Positions 35,561 to 45,364 are shown, counted from the first letter of the stretch. The stretch is 64,000 nucleotides of DNA from Actinokineospora iranica (GCF_900101685.1 NZ_FMZZ01000002.1:248001-312000); one strand, 5' to 3'. Program-made: numbers and translations. Notes: generated from the sequence alone by a model not told the origin.

Positions 35561-36454
35561 ATGACCACGTCCGTCCTCTATGACGCCCCCGGACCGCGCA
35601 GCAAGCGCCGGGTGCTGATCAGCAGCCTGTTCGCCGGGGTCCTCTTCCTCGCCGTGCTCGTTCTCGTGGGCCTGCGCTTGGAAAAACAGGACCAGTTCGC
35701 AGGCGACAAGTGGGCGCCGCTGTTCGACCCAGGCCACCGGAGGTTCCAGCAGGTCTGGACGCTGCTCGGCGACGCGCTGGTGAACACGCTGACCGCCGCC
35801 GCGCTCGCGGTGGTGTTCTCCCTGATCATCGGCACGCTGCTGGCGGTCGCCCGGATCGCCGCCGGGAAGTCCTACCGGTGGCTCCTGGTCGGGTTCATCG
35901 AGCTGTTCCGCGGCATCCCCGTGGTCATCATGATCTTCTTCGCCGCCCGGGTGCTTCCCGAGTTGGGCGTCGACCTGCCGACCCTGTGGTTCCTGGTCAT
36001 CGGCCTCACCGCGTACAACTCGGTCGTCATCGCCGAGATCGTCCGCGCCGGCGTGAACTCGCTGCCCAAGGGGCAGCGGGAGGCTGCGGAGTCGCTGGGC
36101 ATGCGGCGCTCGCAGGTGCTGTCGCTGGTGCTGCTGCCGCAGGCGTTCCGGGCCATGCTGCCCGCGCTCATCAGCCAGTTGGTCGTGGTCCTCAAGGACA
36201 CCTCGCTGGGCTTCATCATCAGCTACGACGAAACCGTGCGGACCGCCGGAATCATCATCCAGAACCTGAAGAACCCGATCCAGGTCTATCTGCTCGTCGC
36301 GGTCATCTTCATTTTGGTCAACTACGCGCTGAGCAGGCTGGCGATCTACGTCGAGCGCAGGCTGAGCCAGGGCAAGAAGGCCGTGGTGGTCGACGGCGAG
36401 ACCGCGACCCTGCCCGCCAACGACGTCACCACCCCGGGGACCGGCGGCGGCTGA
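35561..36454 (+). CDS. gluD: Glutamate ABC transporter permease GluD
   Basis: A 297-residue permease partner of GluC with an N-terminal cytoplasmic part, about five membrane helices and the EAA loop EAAESLGMRRSQVLSLVLLPQAFRAMLPALIS; GIPVVIMIFFAARVLPELGVDLP is typical. The C-terminus ends in a disordered Thr/Gly tail. The start lies 3 bp after a hairpin that encloses its ribosome binding site, so translation may be tuned separately from gluABC. A strong symmetrical terminator follows. Confidence 0.95.
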   Translation: MTTSVLYDAPGPRSKRRVLISSLFAGVLFLAVLVLVGLRLEKQDQFAGDKWAPLFDPGHRRFQQVWTLLGDALVNTLTAAALAVVFSLIIGTLLAVARIAAGKSYRWLLVGFIELFRGIPVVIMIFFAARVLPELGVDLPTLWFLVIGLTAYNSVVIAEIVRAGVNSLPKGQREAAESLGMRRSQVLSLVLLPQAFRAMLPALISQLVVVLKDTSLGFIISYDETVRTAGIIIQNLKNPIQVYLLVAVIFILVNYALSRLAIYVERRLSQGKKAVVVDGETATLPANDVTTPGTGGG

Positions 36455-36472
36455 CGCCTTTCCGCTCAGACT

Positions 36473-36508
36473 CACGGTGGCCGGTCCTCGCGAGGACCGG
36501 CCACCGTG
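36473..36508. terminator. Bidirectional terminator between gluD and sdhB
   Basis: A perfect 36-bp palindrome (18-bp arms, centre at 36,490/36,491, containing GGCCGGTCCTCG and its complement) lies between the convergent gluD and sdhB stops and should end transcription from both sides. Confidence 0.9.
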
Positions 36509-36517
36509 GTCTTCTGG

Positions 36518-37273
36518 TCAGGTTTTCGAGCGCTTGAACAGCTTCGAGCCCAACCACACGATCGGGTCGTATTTGCGGTCGGCGACGCGTTCCTTCATCG
36601 GGATGAGCGCGTTGTCGGTGATCTGGATGTGCTCCGGGCACACCTCGGTGCAGCACTTGGTGATGTTGCAGTAGCCCAGGCCGTGCTCGTCCTGGGCCGC
36701 GGCCACCCGGTCGGCCACGTCCAGCGGGTGCATCTCCAACTCCGCGACCCGCATCAGGTAGCGCGGGCCCGCGAAGGCTTCCTTGTTGTCCTCGTGGTCG
36801 CGCACCACATGGCAGGTGTTCTGGCACAGGAAGCACTCGATGCACTTGCGGAACTCCTGCGAGCGCTCCACGTCGACCTGCCGCATCCGGTACTCGCCGG
36901 GGGCGAGGCCGGGAGGCGGGGTGAACGACGGGATCTCCCTGGCCTTGGTGTAGTTGAACGACACGTCGGTCACCAGATCGCGGATTACCGGGAAGGTGCG
37001 CATCGGCGTGACGGTGACTACCTCATCCTCGGTAAACGTCGACATCCGGGTCATGCACAGCAACTTCGGTTTACCGTTGATCTCCGCGGAGCACGACCCG
37101 CATTTGCCCGCCTTGCAGTTCCAGCGGACCGCCAGATCGGGCGCCTCGGTGGCCTGGAGGCGGTGGATGATGTCGAGGACGACCTCGCCCTCGTTCACCT
37201 CGACCAGGAAGTCGTGCAGTTCCCCGGCTTCCGCGTCGCCGCGCCAGACCTTGAACTTCGCCTTGTAGGCCAC
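36518..37273 (-). CDS. sdhB: Succinate dehydrogenase/fumarate reductase iron-sulfur subunit
   Basis: A 251-residue subunit. The 2Fe-2S domain has RWNCKAGKCGSCSAEINGKPKLLC; the 4Fe-4S/3Fe-4S domain has CIECFLCQNTC and CNITKCCTEVCPEHI. It passes electrons from the flavoprotein to quinone. GTG 37273 starts VAYKAKFKVW one base after the sdhA stop, so the two are translationally coupled; the frame upstream lacks homology. It resembles the Sdh1 type (Rv0247c). Confidence 0.94.
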   Translation of the reverse strand: MAYKAKFKVWRGDAEAGELHDFLVEVNEGEVVLDIIHRLQATEAPDLAVRWNCKAGKCGSCSAEINGKPKLLCMTRMSTFTEDEVVTVTPMRTFPVIRDLVTDVSFNYTKAREIPSFTPPPGLAPGEYRMRQVDVERSQEFRKCIECFLCQNTCHVVRDHEDNKEAFAGPRYLMRVAELEMHPLDVADRVAAAQDEHGLGYCNITKCCTEVCPEHIQITDNALIPMKERVADRKYDPIVWLGSKLFKRSKT

Positions 37274-37274
37274 C

Positions 37275-39185
37275 TCAGGCCGTCCTTCCCGGGTGTGCGG
37301 CAAGTTCGCCGTCGGTGTAGTACTTCGCCAACTCGGGAAGCTCGAACAACTCCATCAGGTCCTGGCGCATCGGCTCCTGCTCCTTGCGCTCGATCCGGAC
37401 GTCCGGCACTACCTGGTCGCCGTTAGCCGAACAAACCAGCAACGTGTTACGCCACTGCGAATCCATCTGCGGGTAGTCGTCGCGGGTATGGCCGCCGCGG
37501 CTCTCGGTCCTGGTCAGCGCTGCCCTGGCGACGCATTCGCTGACCAGCACCATATTGCGCAGGTCGATCGCCAGGTGCCAGCCCGGGTTGAACTGGCGGT
37601 GGCCTTCGACGGTGACGTTGGGAATGCGCGCCTTGATCTCGGCGAGGGTCGCCAGCGCCCGCTCGACCTCGTCGGCCTTGCGGATGATGCCGACCAGGTC
37701 GTTCATGGTTTGCTGCAACTCGTTCTGCAGCGTGTACGGGTTCTCTTCGACGCCGTCGACAGCCGGGTCGAACGGCGCCAGCGCCATCTTCGCCGCGGCG
37801 TCCACAGCGGACTGGTCGACCGTCGGCCTGCTGGACAGTGACTCCACATAGGACGCCGCGCCCAGTCCTGCCCGCCTGCCGAAGACGAGCAGGTCGGACA
37901 GGGAGTTGCCGCCAAGCCGGTTGGACCCGTGCATCCCGCCCGAGCACTCGCCCGCGGCGAACAACCCGGGCACGACCGACTGCGCGGTGTCCGGGTCGAC
38001 CTCGATGCCGCCCATGACGTAGTGGCAGGTCGGGCCGACCTCCATCGGCTCGGCCGTGATGTCGACGTCGGCCAGTTCCTTGAACTGGTGGTACATCGAC
38101 GGCAGCCGCCTGCGGATCTCCTCGGCGGGCAGCCTGCTCGCGATGTCGAGGAACACCCCGCCGTGCGGCGACCCCCGGCCCGCCTTCACCTCGGAGTTGA
38201 TCGCCCGCGCCACCTCGTCGCGGGGCAGCAGGTCGGGCGTGCGGCGGTTGCTCTCCTGGTCGGCGTACCAGCGGTCGGCCTCCTGCTCGCCGTCCGCGTA
38301 CTGGCCCTTGAACACCTCGGGGATGTACTCGAACATGAACCGCTTGCCGTCGGAGTTCTTGAGCACCCCGCCGTCGCCGCGCACGCCCTCGGTGACCAGG
38401 ATTCCCTTGACGCTGGGCGGCCAGACCATGCCGGTCGGGTGGAACTGGACGAACTCCATGTTGATCAGCGTCGCGCCCGCGCGCAGTGCCAGCGCGTGTC
38501 CGTCGCCGGTGTACTCCCAGGAGTTCGAGGTCACCTTGAACGACTTGCCGATGCCCCCGGTCGCCAGGACGACGGCCGGTGTCTCGAACAGCACGAACCG
38601 GCCCGACTCGCGCCAGTACCCGAACGCGCCCGCGATCCGGTCGCCGTCCTTGATCAGCTCAGTGACCGTGCACTCGGCGAAGACCTTGATCCGCGCCTCG
38701 TAGTCGCCGGTCTCCGCGAAGTCCTCCTGCTGCAGCGAGACGATCTTCTGCTGCATGGTGCGGATCAGTTCCAGGCCGGTGCGGTCGCCGACGTGCGCGA
38801 GGCGCGGGTAGGTGTGGCCGCCGAAGTTGCGCTGGCTGATCCGGCCGTCCGCGGTGCGGTCGAACAGCGCGCCGTAGGTCTCCAGCTCCCAGACCCGGTC
38901 CGGGGCCTCCTTGGCGTGCAACTCGGCCATGCGCCAGTTGTTGAGGAACTTCCCGCCGCGCATGGTGTCGCGGAAGTGGACCTGCCAGTTGTCGTTGGCG
39001 TTGGCGTTGCCCATCGACGCGGCGCACCCGCCCTCGGCCATCACGGTGTGCGCCTTGCCGAACAGCGACTTGCACACCACGGCGACCCGCAGCCCGCGCT
39101 GGCGCGCCTCGATCACCGCGCGCAGCCCGGCGCCGCCCGCTCCGATGACCACCACGTCGTAGGAGTGGCGCTCGACCTCGGTCAT
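37275..39185 (-). CDS. sdhA: Succinate dehydrogenase/fumarate reductase flavoprotein subunit
   Basis: A 636-residue FAD enzyme: dinucleotide-binding GAGGAGLRAVIEA near the start, the flavinylation histidine region KSLFGKAHTVMAEGG, active-site HPTGM, GGRGSPHGGVFLDIA and CHYVMGGIEVDPDT, then LFAAGECSGGMHGSNRLGGNSL. It oxidises succinate in the TCA cycle. It lies between the membrane subunit gene (31-bp gap) and sdhB. This order and length match Rv0248c of the Sdh1 complex. Confidence 0.96.
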   Translation of the reverse strand: MTEVERHSYDVVVIGAGGAGLRAVIEARQRGLRVAVVCKSLFGKAHTVMAEGGCAASMGNANANDNWQVHFRDTMRGGKFLNNWRMAELHAKEAPDRVWELETYGALFDRTADGRISQRNFGGHTYPRLAHVGDRTGLELIRTMQQKIVSLQQEDFAETGDYEARIKVFAECTVTELIKDGDRIAGAFGYWRESGRFVLFETPAVVLATGGIGKSFKVTSNSWEYTGDGHALALRAGATLINMEFVQFHPTGMVWPPSVKGILVTEGVRGDGGVLKNSDGKRFMFEYIPEVFKGQYADGEQEADRWYADQESNRRTPDLLPRDEVARAINSEVKAGRGSPHGGVFLDIASRLPAEEIRRRLPSMYHQFKELADVDITAEPMEVGPTCHYVMGGIEVDPDTAQSVVPGLFAAGECSGGMHGSNRLGGNSLSDLLVFGRRAGLGAASYVESLSSRPTVDQSAVDAAAKMALAPFDPAVDGVEENPYTLQNELQQTMNDLVGIIRKADEVERALATLAEIKARIPNVTVEGHRQFNPGWHLAIDLRNMVLVSECVARAALTRTESRGGHTRDDYPQMDSQWRNTLLVCSANGDQVVPDVRIERKEQEPMRQDLMELFELPELAKYYTDGELAAHPGRTA

Positions 39186-39215
39186 TTCTTCCTCTCGCTG
39201 TCGGGGGATGGCGGT

Positions 39216-39998
39216 CTAGAAGAACCGCAGGTCGGAAATGGCGTCACTGGCGACGAGCATCACGTACAGGTCAGTGAGGACCAGGGTGCCCAGCGTCGTC
39301 CAGGCAAGCTGCATGTGGCGGACGTTGAGCTTGGAGATCAGCGTCCAGGCGCGGTAGCGCACGGGGTGCTTGGAGAAGTGCTTGAGCCGCCCGCCCGCGA
39401 TGTGCCTGCACGAGTGGCAGGACAGGGTGTAGGCCCAGAGCAGGATCACGTTGCCGAGCAGGATGAAATTTCCCAGGCCGAGTCCGTGGGTGAAGGCCAC
39501 GACCGCGTCGTAGGTGTTGACCACCGAGACGACCAGCGCGACGTAGAAGAAGTAGCGGTGCGCGTTCTGCACGACCAGCGGCAGCCGGGTCTCCCCCGAG
39601 TAGCCGCCGTGCGGCTCGGCCACCGCGCACGCGGGCGGCGACTGCCAGACCGAGCGGTAGTAGGCCTTGCGGTAGTAGTAGCAGGTCAGGCGGAAGCCCA
39701 GCAGGAACGGCAGGGCGATGAAGCCCAGCGGGATCCAGCCCGGCAGCTCCGGCAGCGGAGTGCCGAAGTGGCTGGATCCCGGCAGGCAGGAGTCGCTAAG
39801 ACACGGTGAGTAGAACGGTGTCAGGTAGCCGTACTCGGCGGCCCAGTACCACTTCCCCATGAACGACCGGATGGTCGCGTAGACCACGAAGGCCAGTAAC
39901 CCGAGGTTGGTGAGCAGGGGCGGGAGCCACCACCGGTCGGTCCGCAGGGTGCGCGCGGCGATCTTGGCCCGGTCGGGGGCGCCAACACCTGACGTCAT
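39216..39998 (-). CDS. sdhC: Succinate dehydrogenase membrane anchor subunit (Sdh1 type)
   Basis: A 260-residue protein with about five membrane helices (LLTNLGLLAFVVYATIRSF, GFIALPFLLGFRLTCYYYRKAYY, FFYVALVVSVVNTYDAVVAF, FILLGNVILLWAYTLSCHSCRHIAGG, WTTLGTLVLTDLYVMLVA). Histidines in QNAHRYFF and SCHSCRH are candidate heme ligands. It anchors SdhAB and reduces menaquinone. It resembles Rv0249c. It is first of the three enzyme genes, behind a small conserved gene. Confidence 0.9.
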   Translation of the reverse strand: MTSGVGAPDRAKIAARTLRTDRWWLPPLLTNLGLLAFVVYATIRSFMGKWYWAAEYGYLTPFYSPCLSDSCLPGSSHFGTPLPELPGWIPLGFIALPFLLGFRLTCYYYRKAYYRSVWQSPPACAVAEPHGGYSGETRLPLVVQNAHRYFFYVALVVSVVNTYDAVVAFTHGLGLGNFILLGNVILLWAYTLSCHSCRHIAGGRLKHFSKHPVRYRAWTLISKLNVRHMQLAWTTLGTLVLTDLYVMLVASDAISDLRFF

Positions 39999-40031
39999 CG
40001 TGTCCTCGTCGTTGAGAAGTGGGTGAGCCTG

Positions 40032-40313
40032 CTAACGCTGGTAGCCGCCGACTCCCTCGTCGTCGGCGCCCTGCCAGAGGGCCGGGTCGTACGGGGTGTC
40101 CGGAACGACCACGACCTCGGATTCCCGCGACCCGCGCGGCACCGGCGCGGTCGAGGTGGGCGAGAAGTCCCCCGCGTCGATGTCGATCCGCTCGATGTCG
40201 TTGTCGAGCCTGCGCACCGCCGGAATGTCGCCATACCGCGCGCGCAGGGCACCGACGCAGTGCCGCAGCTGGCCGATGGTCCGCTGCAGCTCGCTGATCT
40301 CCGTACTCGACAT
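40032..40313 (-). CDS. Small conserved protein of the sdh operon (Rv0250c-like)
   Basis: A 93-residue soluble protein: an N-terminal helix (SSTEISELQRTIGQLRHCVGALRARYGD) followed by an acidic, Pro/Ser-rich tail. No domain is recognised. In mycobacteria a gene of the same size, Rv0250c, precedes the Sdh1 genes, so it probably belongs to the complex or its regulation. GGAGG lies 6-7 bp before the ATG. It ends 33 bp before the sdhC-type start. Confidence 0.75.
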   Translation of the reverse strand: MSSTEISELQRTIGQLRHCVGALRARYGDIPAVRRLDNDIERIDIDAGDFSPTSTAPVPRGSRESEVVVVPDTPYDPALWQGADDEGVGGYQR

Positions 40314-40971
40314 CTCGCACCTCCGTTACACCGGTCCGTTCGCCGCGCCGTGTCCGTACGCCTTCGTGAAGGACCGGACGCCGCTCGTCGCCGACTGTGC
40401 CTTGCAACGGCAGATGTGACAAGTACCACAAGCGGTGCGTCACCGGGTGATCGACCCACTACAGATCGGCATCGAGACATGTGATCTCACCCACACAAGA
40501 TCCACGTCCACCCTCATCGGACCTGGTGGAAACCCTTGAACCACAACGATTACGGCGATTTTCGATCTACTGTGACACTGGCCACTGAGATCGACAGCGG
40601 AGCGCGCTATGGCGGGTGACGCGACGGCGAAAAAGACGGCACTTCAGTTCGGAACTTGTGCCCCAGGAACGCGCGCCGCCCGCCACCCCGGTACCGATCA
40701 AGTGCAGCCCCGGCCGGTTCGAGTGGCTGCCCTGGACGGTCGCCAACCGCCCTGCGACCTCAGCGCGGACGCGCTCCACCCAGAGCACGTAACGCGCACC
40801 CGTTGGACGCCCCTCGCCGTCCCCCCCGAGCCGACGCGGCTCATGGCACGAACTGGACCGTCGGCACACCTGCCGATGGCGCGAATGCCGTCCGGCGAGG
40901 CCGCGCAGTGCGCGCACCCGGCAAGCCCGCCGCGAGGCGACTGCCTGCCCCTGCCGCCGCGCACCTAACTC
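40314..40971. other. Promoter side of the sdh operon and gene-poor stretch
   Basis: No supported gene. Bases 40,314-40,600 are AT-richer and carry the presumed promoter of the sdh operon (reverse strand). Open frames from 40,567 to 40,970 on both strands have no domain, improbable Arg/Pro/His composition and no ribosome binding site; they are taken as chance. Confidence 0.5.
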
Positions 40972-41058
40972 CGCGGTATGCGGGTGCGGCAGGCGCTGGG
41001 CGTGGTCATCTCCATCGACCCGGAGATCCTGCCGCTGGACGAGGGCATCGGCGCCAAG
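40972..41058 (+). pseudogene. Fragment of a Wzt-type polysaccharide ABC transporter ATPase
   Basis: About 29 residues read LRGMRVRQALGVV then ISIDPEILPLDEGIGAK, close to the signature-to-Walker-B segment of O-antigen/teichoic acid export ATPases (family pattern GMxVRLAFAVxTSIDPEILLLDEGIGA). Walker B here reads ILPLDE, with Pro replacing a hydrophobic residue. Neither Walker A nor the rest of the domain is found on either side. It is a relic, marking a rearrangement between the sdh operon and recX. Confidence 0.55.
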
Positions 41059-41262
41059 CGTCCGCAAGCCGCTCCTGGAAGGCAGGTGGGCCACCTGCCC
41101 GTCCCAGGTCCGCGCTCGGCCCGCCCCGCTCCCCCGGGGCCCTGCGCACACCCCGGGTTCCAGCCTCCCCCACCCTCGCGGCCCCGCCCGGACACTCGTG
41201 GCCTGCCCACCGTCCCGGCATCGCTGCTCGCTCCCGCGTGTGGGTCGGGCAGGGCGGTCGGG
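41059..41262. other. Intergenic region downstream of recX
   Basis: GC-rich, Pro/Arg-coding in all frames; no supported gene, no clear terminator hairpin with a T-run. It separates the ABC-ATPase relic from the recX stop. Confidence 0.5.
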
Positions 41263-41858
41263 TCAGTCGGGGAAGGCGTCCAGAGTGGCGGTGTCGGCTC
41301 CCGCCGCGGCCAGTTCGGTGCGGACGACGCGGAAGGCCAGGCCCTCGGGGTAGCCGCGGCGGGCGAGCATGGCGACCAGGCGGCGGATCTTCACCTGGTC
41401 GTCCACGCCGCGCAGGCCGCCGAGCTTGCCGCGGACCAGTTGGGCGGCGCGGTCGGCCTCGGCGTCGCTGTCGACCGCCGAGACGGCCTCGGCCACGATG
41501 GCGTCGTCCACGCCCTTGCGGCGCAACTCCATGGCGAGAGCGCGGCGGCCGAGGCCGCGGTGCGTGTGCCGGGACCTGACCCAGGTCTCGGCGAACGCCT
41601 CGTCGTTGATCAACCCCGCCTTATCGAACTTGGCGAGGACCGACTGGGCGACGTCGTCGGGGATCTCCTTGCGGCGCAGCGCCTGCTCCAACTCCAACCG
41701 GGTCCGGTCGCGGGCGGCGAGCAGCCGGTAGCAGATGTCGCGGGCCTTGGCCGCCGGGTCGTCGGGATCGACGGCGCGGGCCGCGGACGATTCCCCGGGG
41801 GACGAGTCGGCATCGTCGCCCGACCCCCGGGTCCTGCGTGCGTACCTGCGATCGGACA

Positions 41859-41859
<1 letters not shown>
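41263..41859 (-). CDS. recX: RecA regulator RecX
   Basis: A 198-residue protein with a disordered acidic N-terminus (about 35 residues) and three RecX helical repeats ([71 protein letters not shown]; last repeat [15 protein letters not shown]). It binds RecA filaments and limits their activity. Its ATG overlaps the recA stop by one base (TAATG), so it is co-translated with recA and shares its SOS control. Confidence 0.94.
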
Positions 41860-42899
<1,040 letters not shown>

Positions 42900-43027
42900 C
42901 TTCGATCCACCTCGGTTGACTCGAGTCTGTTTCGTGCTCACGGGGCCGACGCTACGGGCAAGGGCCGACGATTCTCAGCAGGCGCCGCCGGTCTGTGGAT
43001 GAACGGTGCCATTGTGGATGAACAATA

Positions 43028-43043
43028 GCGAACATCTGTTCGA
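43028..43043. promoter_or_regulatory. SOS (LexA) box for recA
   Basis: GCGAACATCTGTTCGA contains the perfect 14-bp dyad CGAAC-N4-GTTCG; only the first base differs from TCGAAC-N4-GTTCGA. It lies about 130 bp upstream of the recA ATG, between recA and the DUF3046 gene. Confidence 0.85.
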
Positions 43044-43079
43044 TCTGGGATACTGACCCGCCGGTGGTTCGGGAGGCGG

Positions 43080-43274
43080 TCAGCGGCGCTCGGCCGGGAT
43101 CTCGAAGGCATCGCAGACGGCCTGCCAGATCTCTTTCGTGGGCAGTCCCGCCTCCAGCGCTTGATCGACGGTGCGTCCGCCCAGAGCGGCGAAGACGTGG
43201 TCACGGGCGATGGTGTCGGCGCGGGAGACGCCGAACTCCTCGGCGAGCATGGCTCGGAAAGCGGTGATGCGCAT
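43080..43274 (-). CDS. DUF3046 protein (Rv2738c-like)
   Basis: A 64-residue protein (MRITAFRAMLAEEFG ... DHVFAALGGRTVDQALEAGLPTKEIWQAVCDAF) matching DUF3046. It lies upstream of recA on the same strand, as Rv2738c does. The function is unknown. The recA SOS box lies 37 bp past its stop. Confidence 0.88.
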   Translation of the reverse strand: MRITAFRAMLAEEFGVSRADTIARDHVFAALGGRTVDQALEAGLPTKEIWQAVCDAFEIPAERR

Positions 43275-43308
43275 CGACGCCGAGTCTACGGACAGGCAGA
43301 ATCATGGT

Positions 43309-43434
43309 GTGCTGCTGCTCGCGATCGACCCGCCCACCCCCGCGGAAGACCTCTGGCTGACCATCGGCGTGATCGGGGCCTGCGTCGCCGCGATCGTGGT
43401 CGGCCTGCGGGCGCTGCGGAACCGGAAGCGCTGA
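43309..43434 (+). CDS. Possible 41-residue single-span membrane protein
   Basis: From GTG 43309 the frame gives a short N-terminus with several prolines and acids, one membrane helix (LWLTIGVIGACVAAIVVGLRAL) and a basic end (RNRKR), the topology of a small anchored protein. It is divergent from the DUF3046 gene with a 34-bp gap; a weak GGACAGG lies ~12 bp upstream. It may be real, but its length gives little evidence. Confidence 0.45.
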   Translation: MLLLAIDPPTPAEDLWLTIGVIGACVAAIVVGLRALRNRKR

Positions 43435-43465
43435 CTCAGGTCCCCGGCCTGCTCAGGTCCCCGGC
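43435..43465. repeat. 17-bp tandem duplication at the 3' end of the first Hsp70-like gene
   Basis: CTCAGGTCCCCGGC occurs at 43,435 and 43,452 with a 17-bp period. The second copy holds the gene's stop codon (reverse-strand TGA); the first copy supplies another TGA beyond it. Confidence 0.8.
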
Positions 43466-45291
43466 TGGACGTTGGCGGCGAAGAAGTCGGCCAGCGCGTC
43501 GGGGCTGACCCCGTCGCGCGTCCGCGAGAGCCAGCCGACCAGCGGCCGGTCCTTGACCGTGAAGACCAACACACCGCTGTCGCCGCTAACGCCTGCCCGG
43601 TAAGAACCGTCGAGGCCGTTGCCCCGCCAGTCGGCGAGGACGTGGTCGCCGTCGGTCTTCGCGCCCAGCTCCGCTTCGAGGATCCCCCGGGCCTCGTCCT
43701 GCGAGCCGACCTGGGCGTAGTCGACGCGGTACGACTCCGGCAGCGAGCAGGTGACGTCGGCCGGGCCGTCGCCGGGCGCGCACTGGCCGCCATCCGCGAC
43801 ATCGCCCGCGAGCTGGCGCAGGCACGGGGTGAAACCCTGGCCGTCCTTGGCGCCCTCGGTCCGGCACTCGGCGGCCGTCGGCAGGTCGTCGCCCGGTTTG
43901 ATCAGGAAGAACCCGCCGACCGCTGCCAAGGCCACGACCACGATCGCGGCGACCACGAGCGGCACCTTCGATCGTCCGGGCTTGGCCGCCTGCTCCGGGC
44001 GCGGCGGGGTCGGGAAGTTGGCCTGCGGCGCCGGTTGCTGCTGCCGGGGCTGCTGATACGGCGGAAAACCCGGCGGCGGGGTGGGAAAACCGCCGGTGGG
44101 CAGCGGAGCCTGGCTGGGGAAACCGCCGGTGGGCGGTGGCTGGCTGGGGAAACCGCCGGTAGACGGGGCCTGGCTGGGGATGCCCCCGGTGGACGAGGGG
44201 ACGTTGGCCGTGCGCAGGCTGATGCCCTCCTGGGTCACCTGGTGCGCGCCGAGGGCGACCGCGGTCTCTGGCTGGTCCAGACTGATCGGCACGACCCGCA
44301 ACTGCTCGGCGATCAACGTCGCCACCAGCGGAATCCGGCTCGAACCACCGACCAGGTAAATGCCGACCAGACGGTCCGGGGTCGTGCCGGTCGCCCGGAT
44401 GGTGCTCGCGAGCAGCTCGACGCTGCGCAGCATACTGGGCCGGATCAGCGCCTCCAGCTCGGCGCGGGTGACCAGCACGTCGTCGAACGGCTCCGGCATC
44501 GGCACCTCGGTCTGCGGGTGCCGCGACAGCGCCTCCTTGGCGGCCTTCACATCCTCCTGCAGCGCGCGGCGGGCCCGCCGGTCGCCGGTGGAGTCCGGGC
44601 GCAGCAGCCGCTGCCAGCCTCCCGGGTCGCGGTGCGAGACCGAGCGGCCGACGTGCTCGAGCAGCGTCTGGTCGACGTCCATGCCGCCGAGGTCGTGCAG
44701 GCCGTCTTCGGCGAGCACGGCGAACCCCGCTTGGGTGGCCGCGACAATCGCCACGTCGAAGGTGCCCGCGCCCAGGTCGTAGACGGCGAGCGCCTGGCCG
44801 GGCCCGAGCGGGTGGCCGAGGGAGGCGAAGTGCGCCGCGGCGGCGACCGGCTCGGGCACGAGCACCAGGTTCGAGCCCATGCCCGCTAGCCGAGCGGCGG
44901 ATAGCAGGACATTCCGGCGAACAGGACCCCACTGGGCGGGATGGGTAAGACGGATCTCGTCAGGCATAGAGCCGCTGAGTTGGCGGGAGGTCTCTTCGAC
45001 CACCCGGCGCAAGACCGCGGCGAACGCCTCGGTGACCGGGACGACCGCGTCACCGAGCAGCAGCGTGCCGTCGTCGACCCGCCGCTTCGGGTTCGGCTCG
45101 AACCGCGACGGGTCCAGCCGCGCCCGCCGCTCGGCGTCCCGGCCGACGACAAGCTTGCCGTCCTCGCCCGCGAACACCGCGGAGGGCATCGTGGCGGACC
45201 CGTCGACCTCGATGACCCGGGGCGGTCGCCCGTGGGCGGACAGGACCGCGACGGTGTTGGACGTGCCGAGATCGACCGACAGGACGCGCAT
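43453..45291 (-). CDS. Membrane-anchored Hsp70-like ATPase, copy 1
   Basis: A 612-residue protein. Residues ~1-360 form an Hsp70/actin-type nucleotide-binding domain: phosphate 1 MRVLSVDLGTSNTVAVL, phosphate 2 LAVYDLGAGTFDVAI, adenosine motif GIYLVGGSSRIPLV. No Hsp70 substrate-binding domain follows. Instead there is a disordered linker with four TGG(I/F)P repeats, a Lys/Arg stop, one membrane helix (VPLVVAAIVVVALAAVGGFFLI, about 440-462) and a ~150-residue extracytoplasmic domain with four cysteines. The architecture suggests a receptor that couples an outside domain to a cytoplasmic ATPase. A paralogue lies 73 bp upstream on the same strand. Confidence 0.9.
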   Translation of the reverse strand: MRVLSVDLGTSNTVAVLSAHGRPPRVIEVDGSATMPSAVFAGEDGKLVVGRDAERRARLDPSRFEPNPKRRVDDGTLLLGDAVVPVTEAFAAVLRRVVEETSRQLSGSMPDEIRLTHPAQWGPVRRNVLLSAARLAGMGSNLVLVPEPVAAAAHFASLGHPLGPGQALAVYDLGAGTFDVAIVAATQAGFAVLAEDGLHDLGGMDVDQTLLEHVGRSVSHRDPGGWQRLLRPDSTGDRRARRALQEDVKAAKEALSRHPQTEVPMPEPFDDVLVTRAELEALIRPSMLRSVELLASTIRATGTTPDRLVGIYLVGGSSRIPLVATLIAEQLRVVPISLDQPETAVALGAHQVTQEGISLRTANVPSSTGGIPSQAPSTGGFPSQPPPTGGFPSQAPLPTGGFPTPPPGFPPYQQPRQQQPAPQANFPTPPRPEQAAKPGRSKVPLVVAAIVVVALAAVGGFFLIKPGDDLPTAAECRTEGAKDGQGFTPCLRQLAGDVADGGQCAPGDGPADVTCSLPESYRVDYAQVGSQDEARGILEAELGAKTDGDHVLADWRGNGLDGSYRAGVSGDSGVLVFTVKDRPLVGWLSRTRDGVSPDALADFFAANVQPGT

Positions 45292-45364
45292 CGCCTTATC
45301 TTCCTATCCGCTGCTGGCGGTCACGCGCGGGGCCGCGCGCCGACGGGTGGGTTGGCGCGGGTCC

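Noticed and set aside
40567-41151. 194-codon reverse-strand frame between sdh and recX
   Set aside because: No domain, odd composition, and the opposite strand carries the ABC-ATPase relic.
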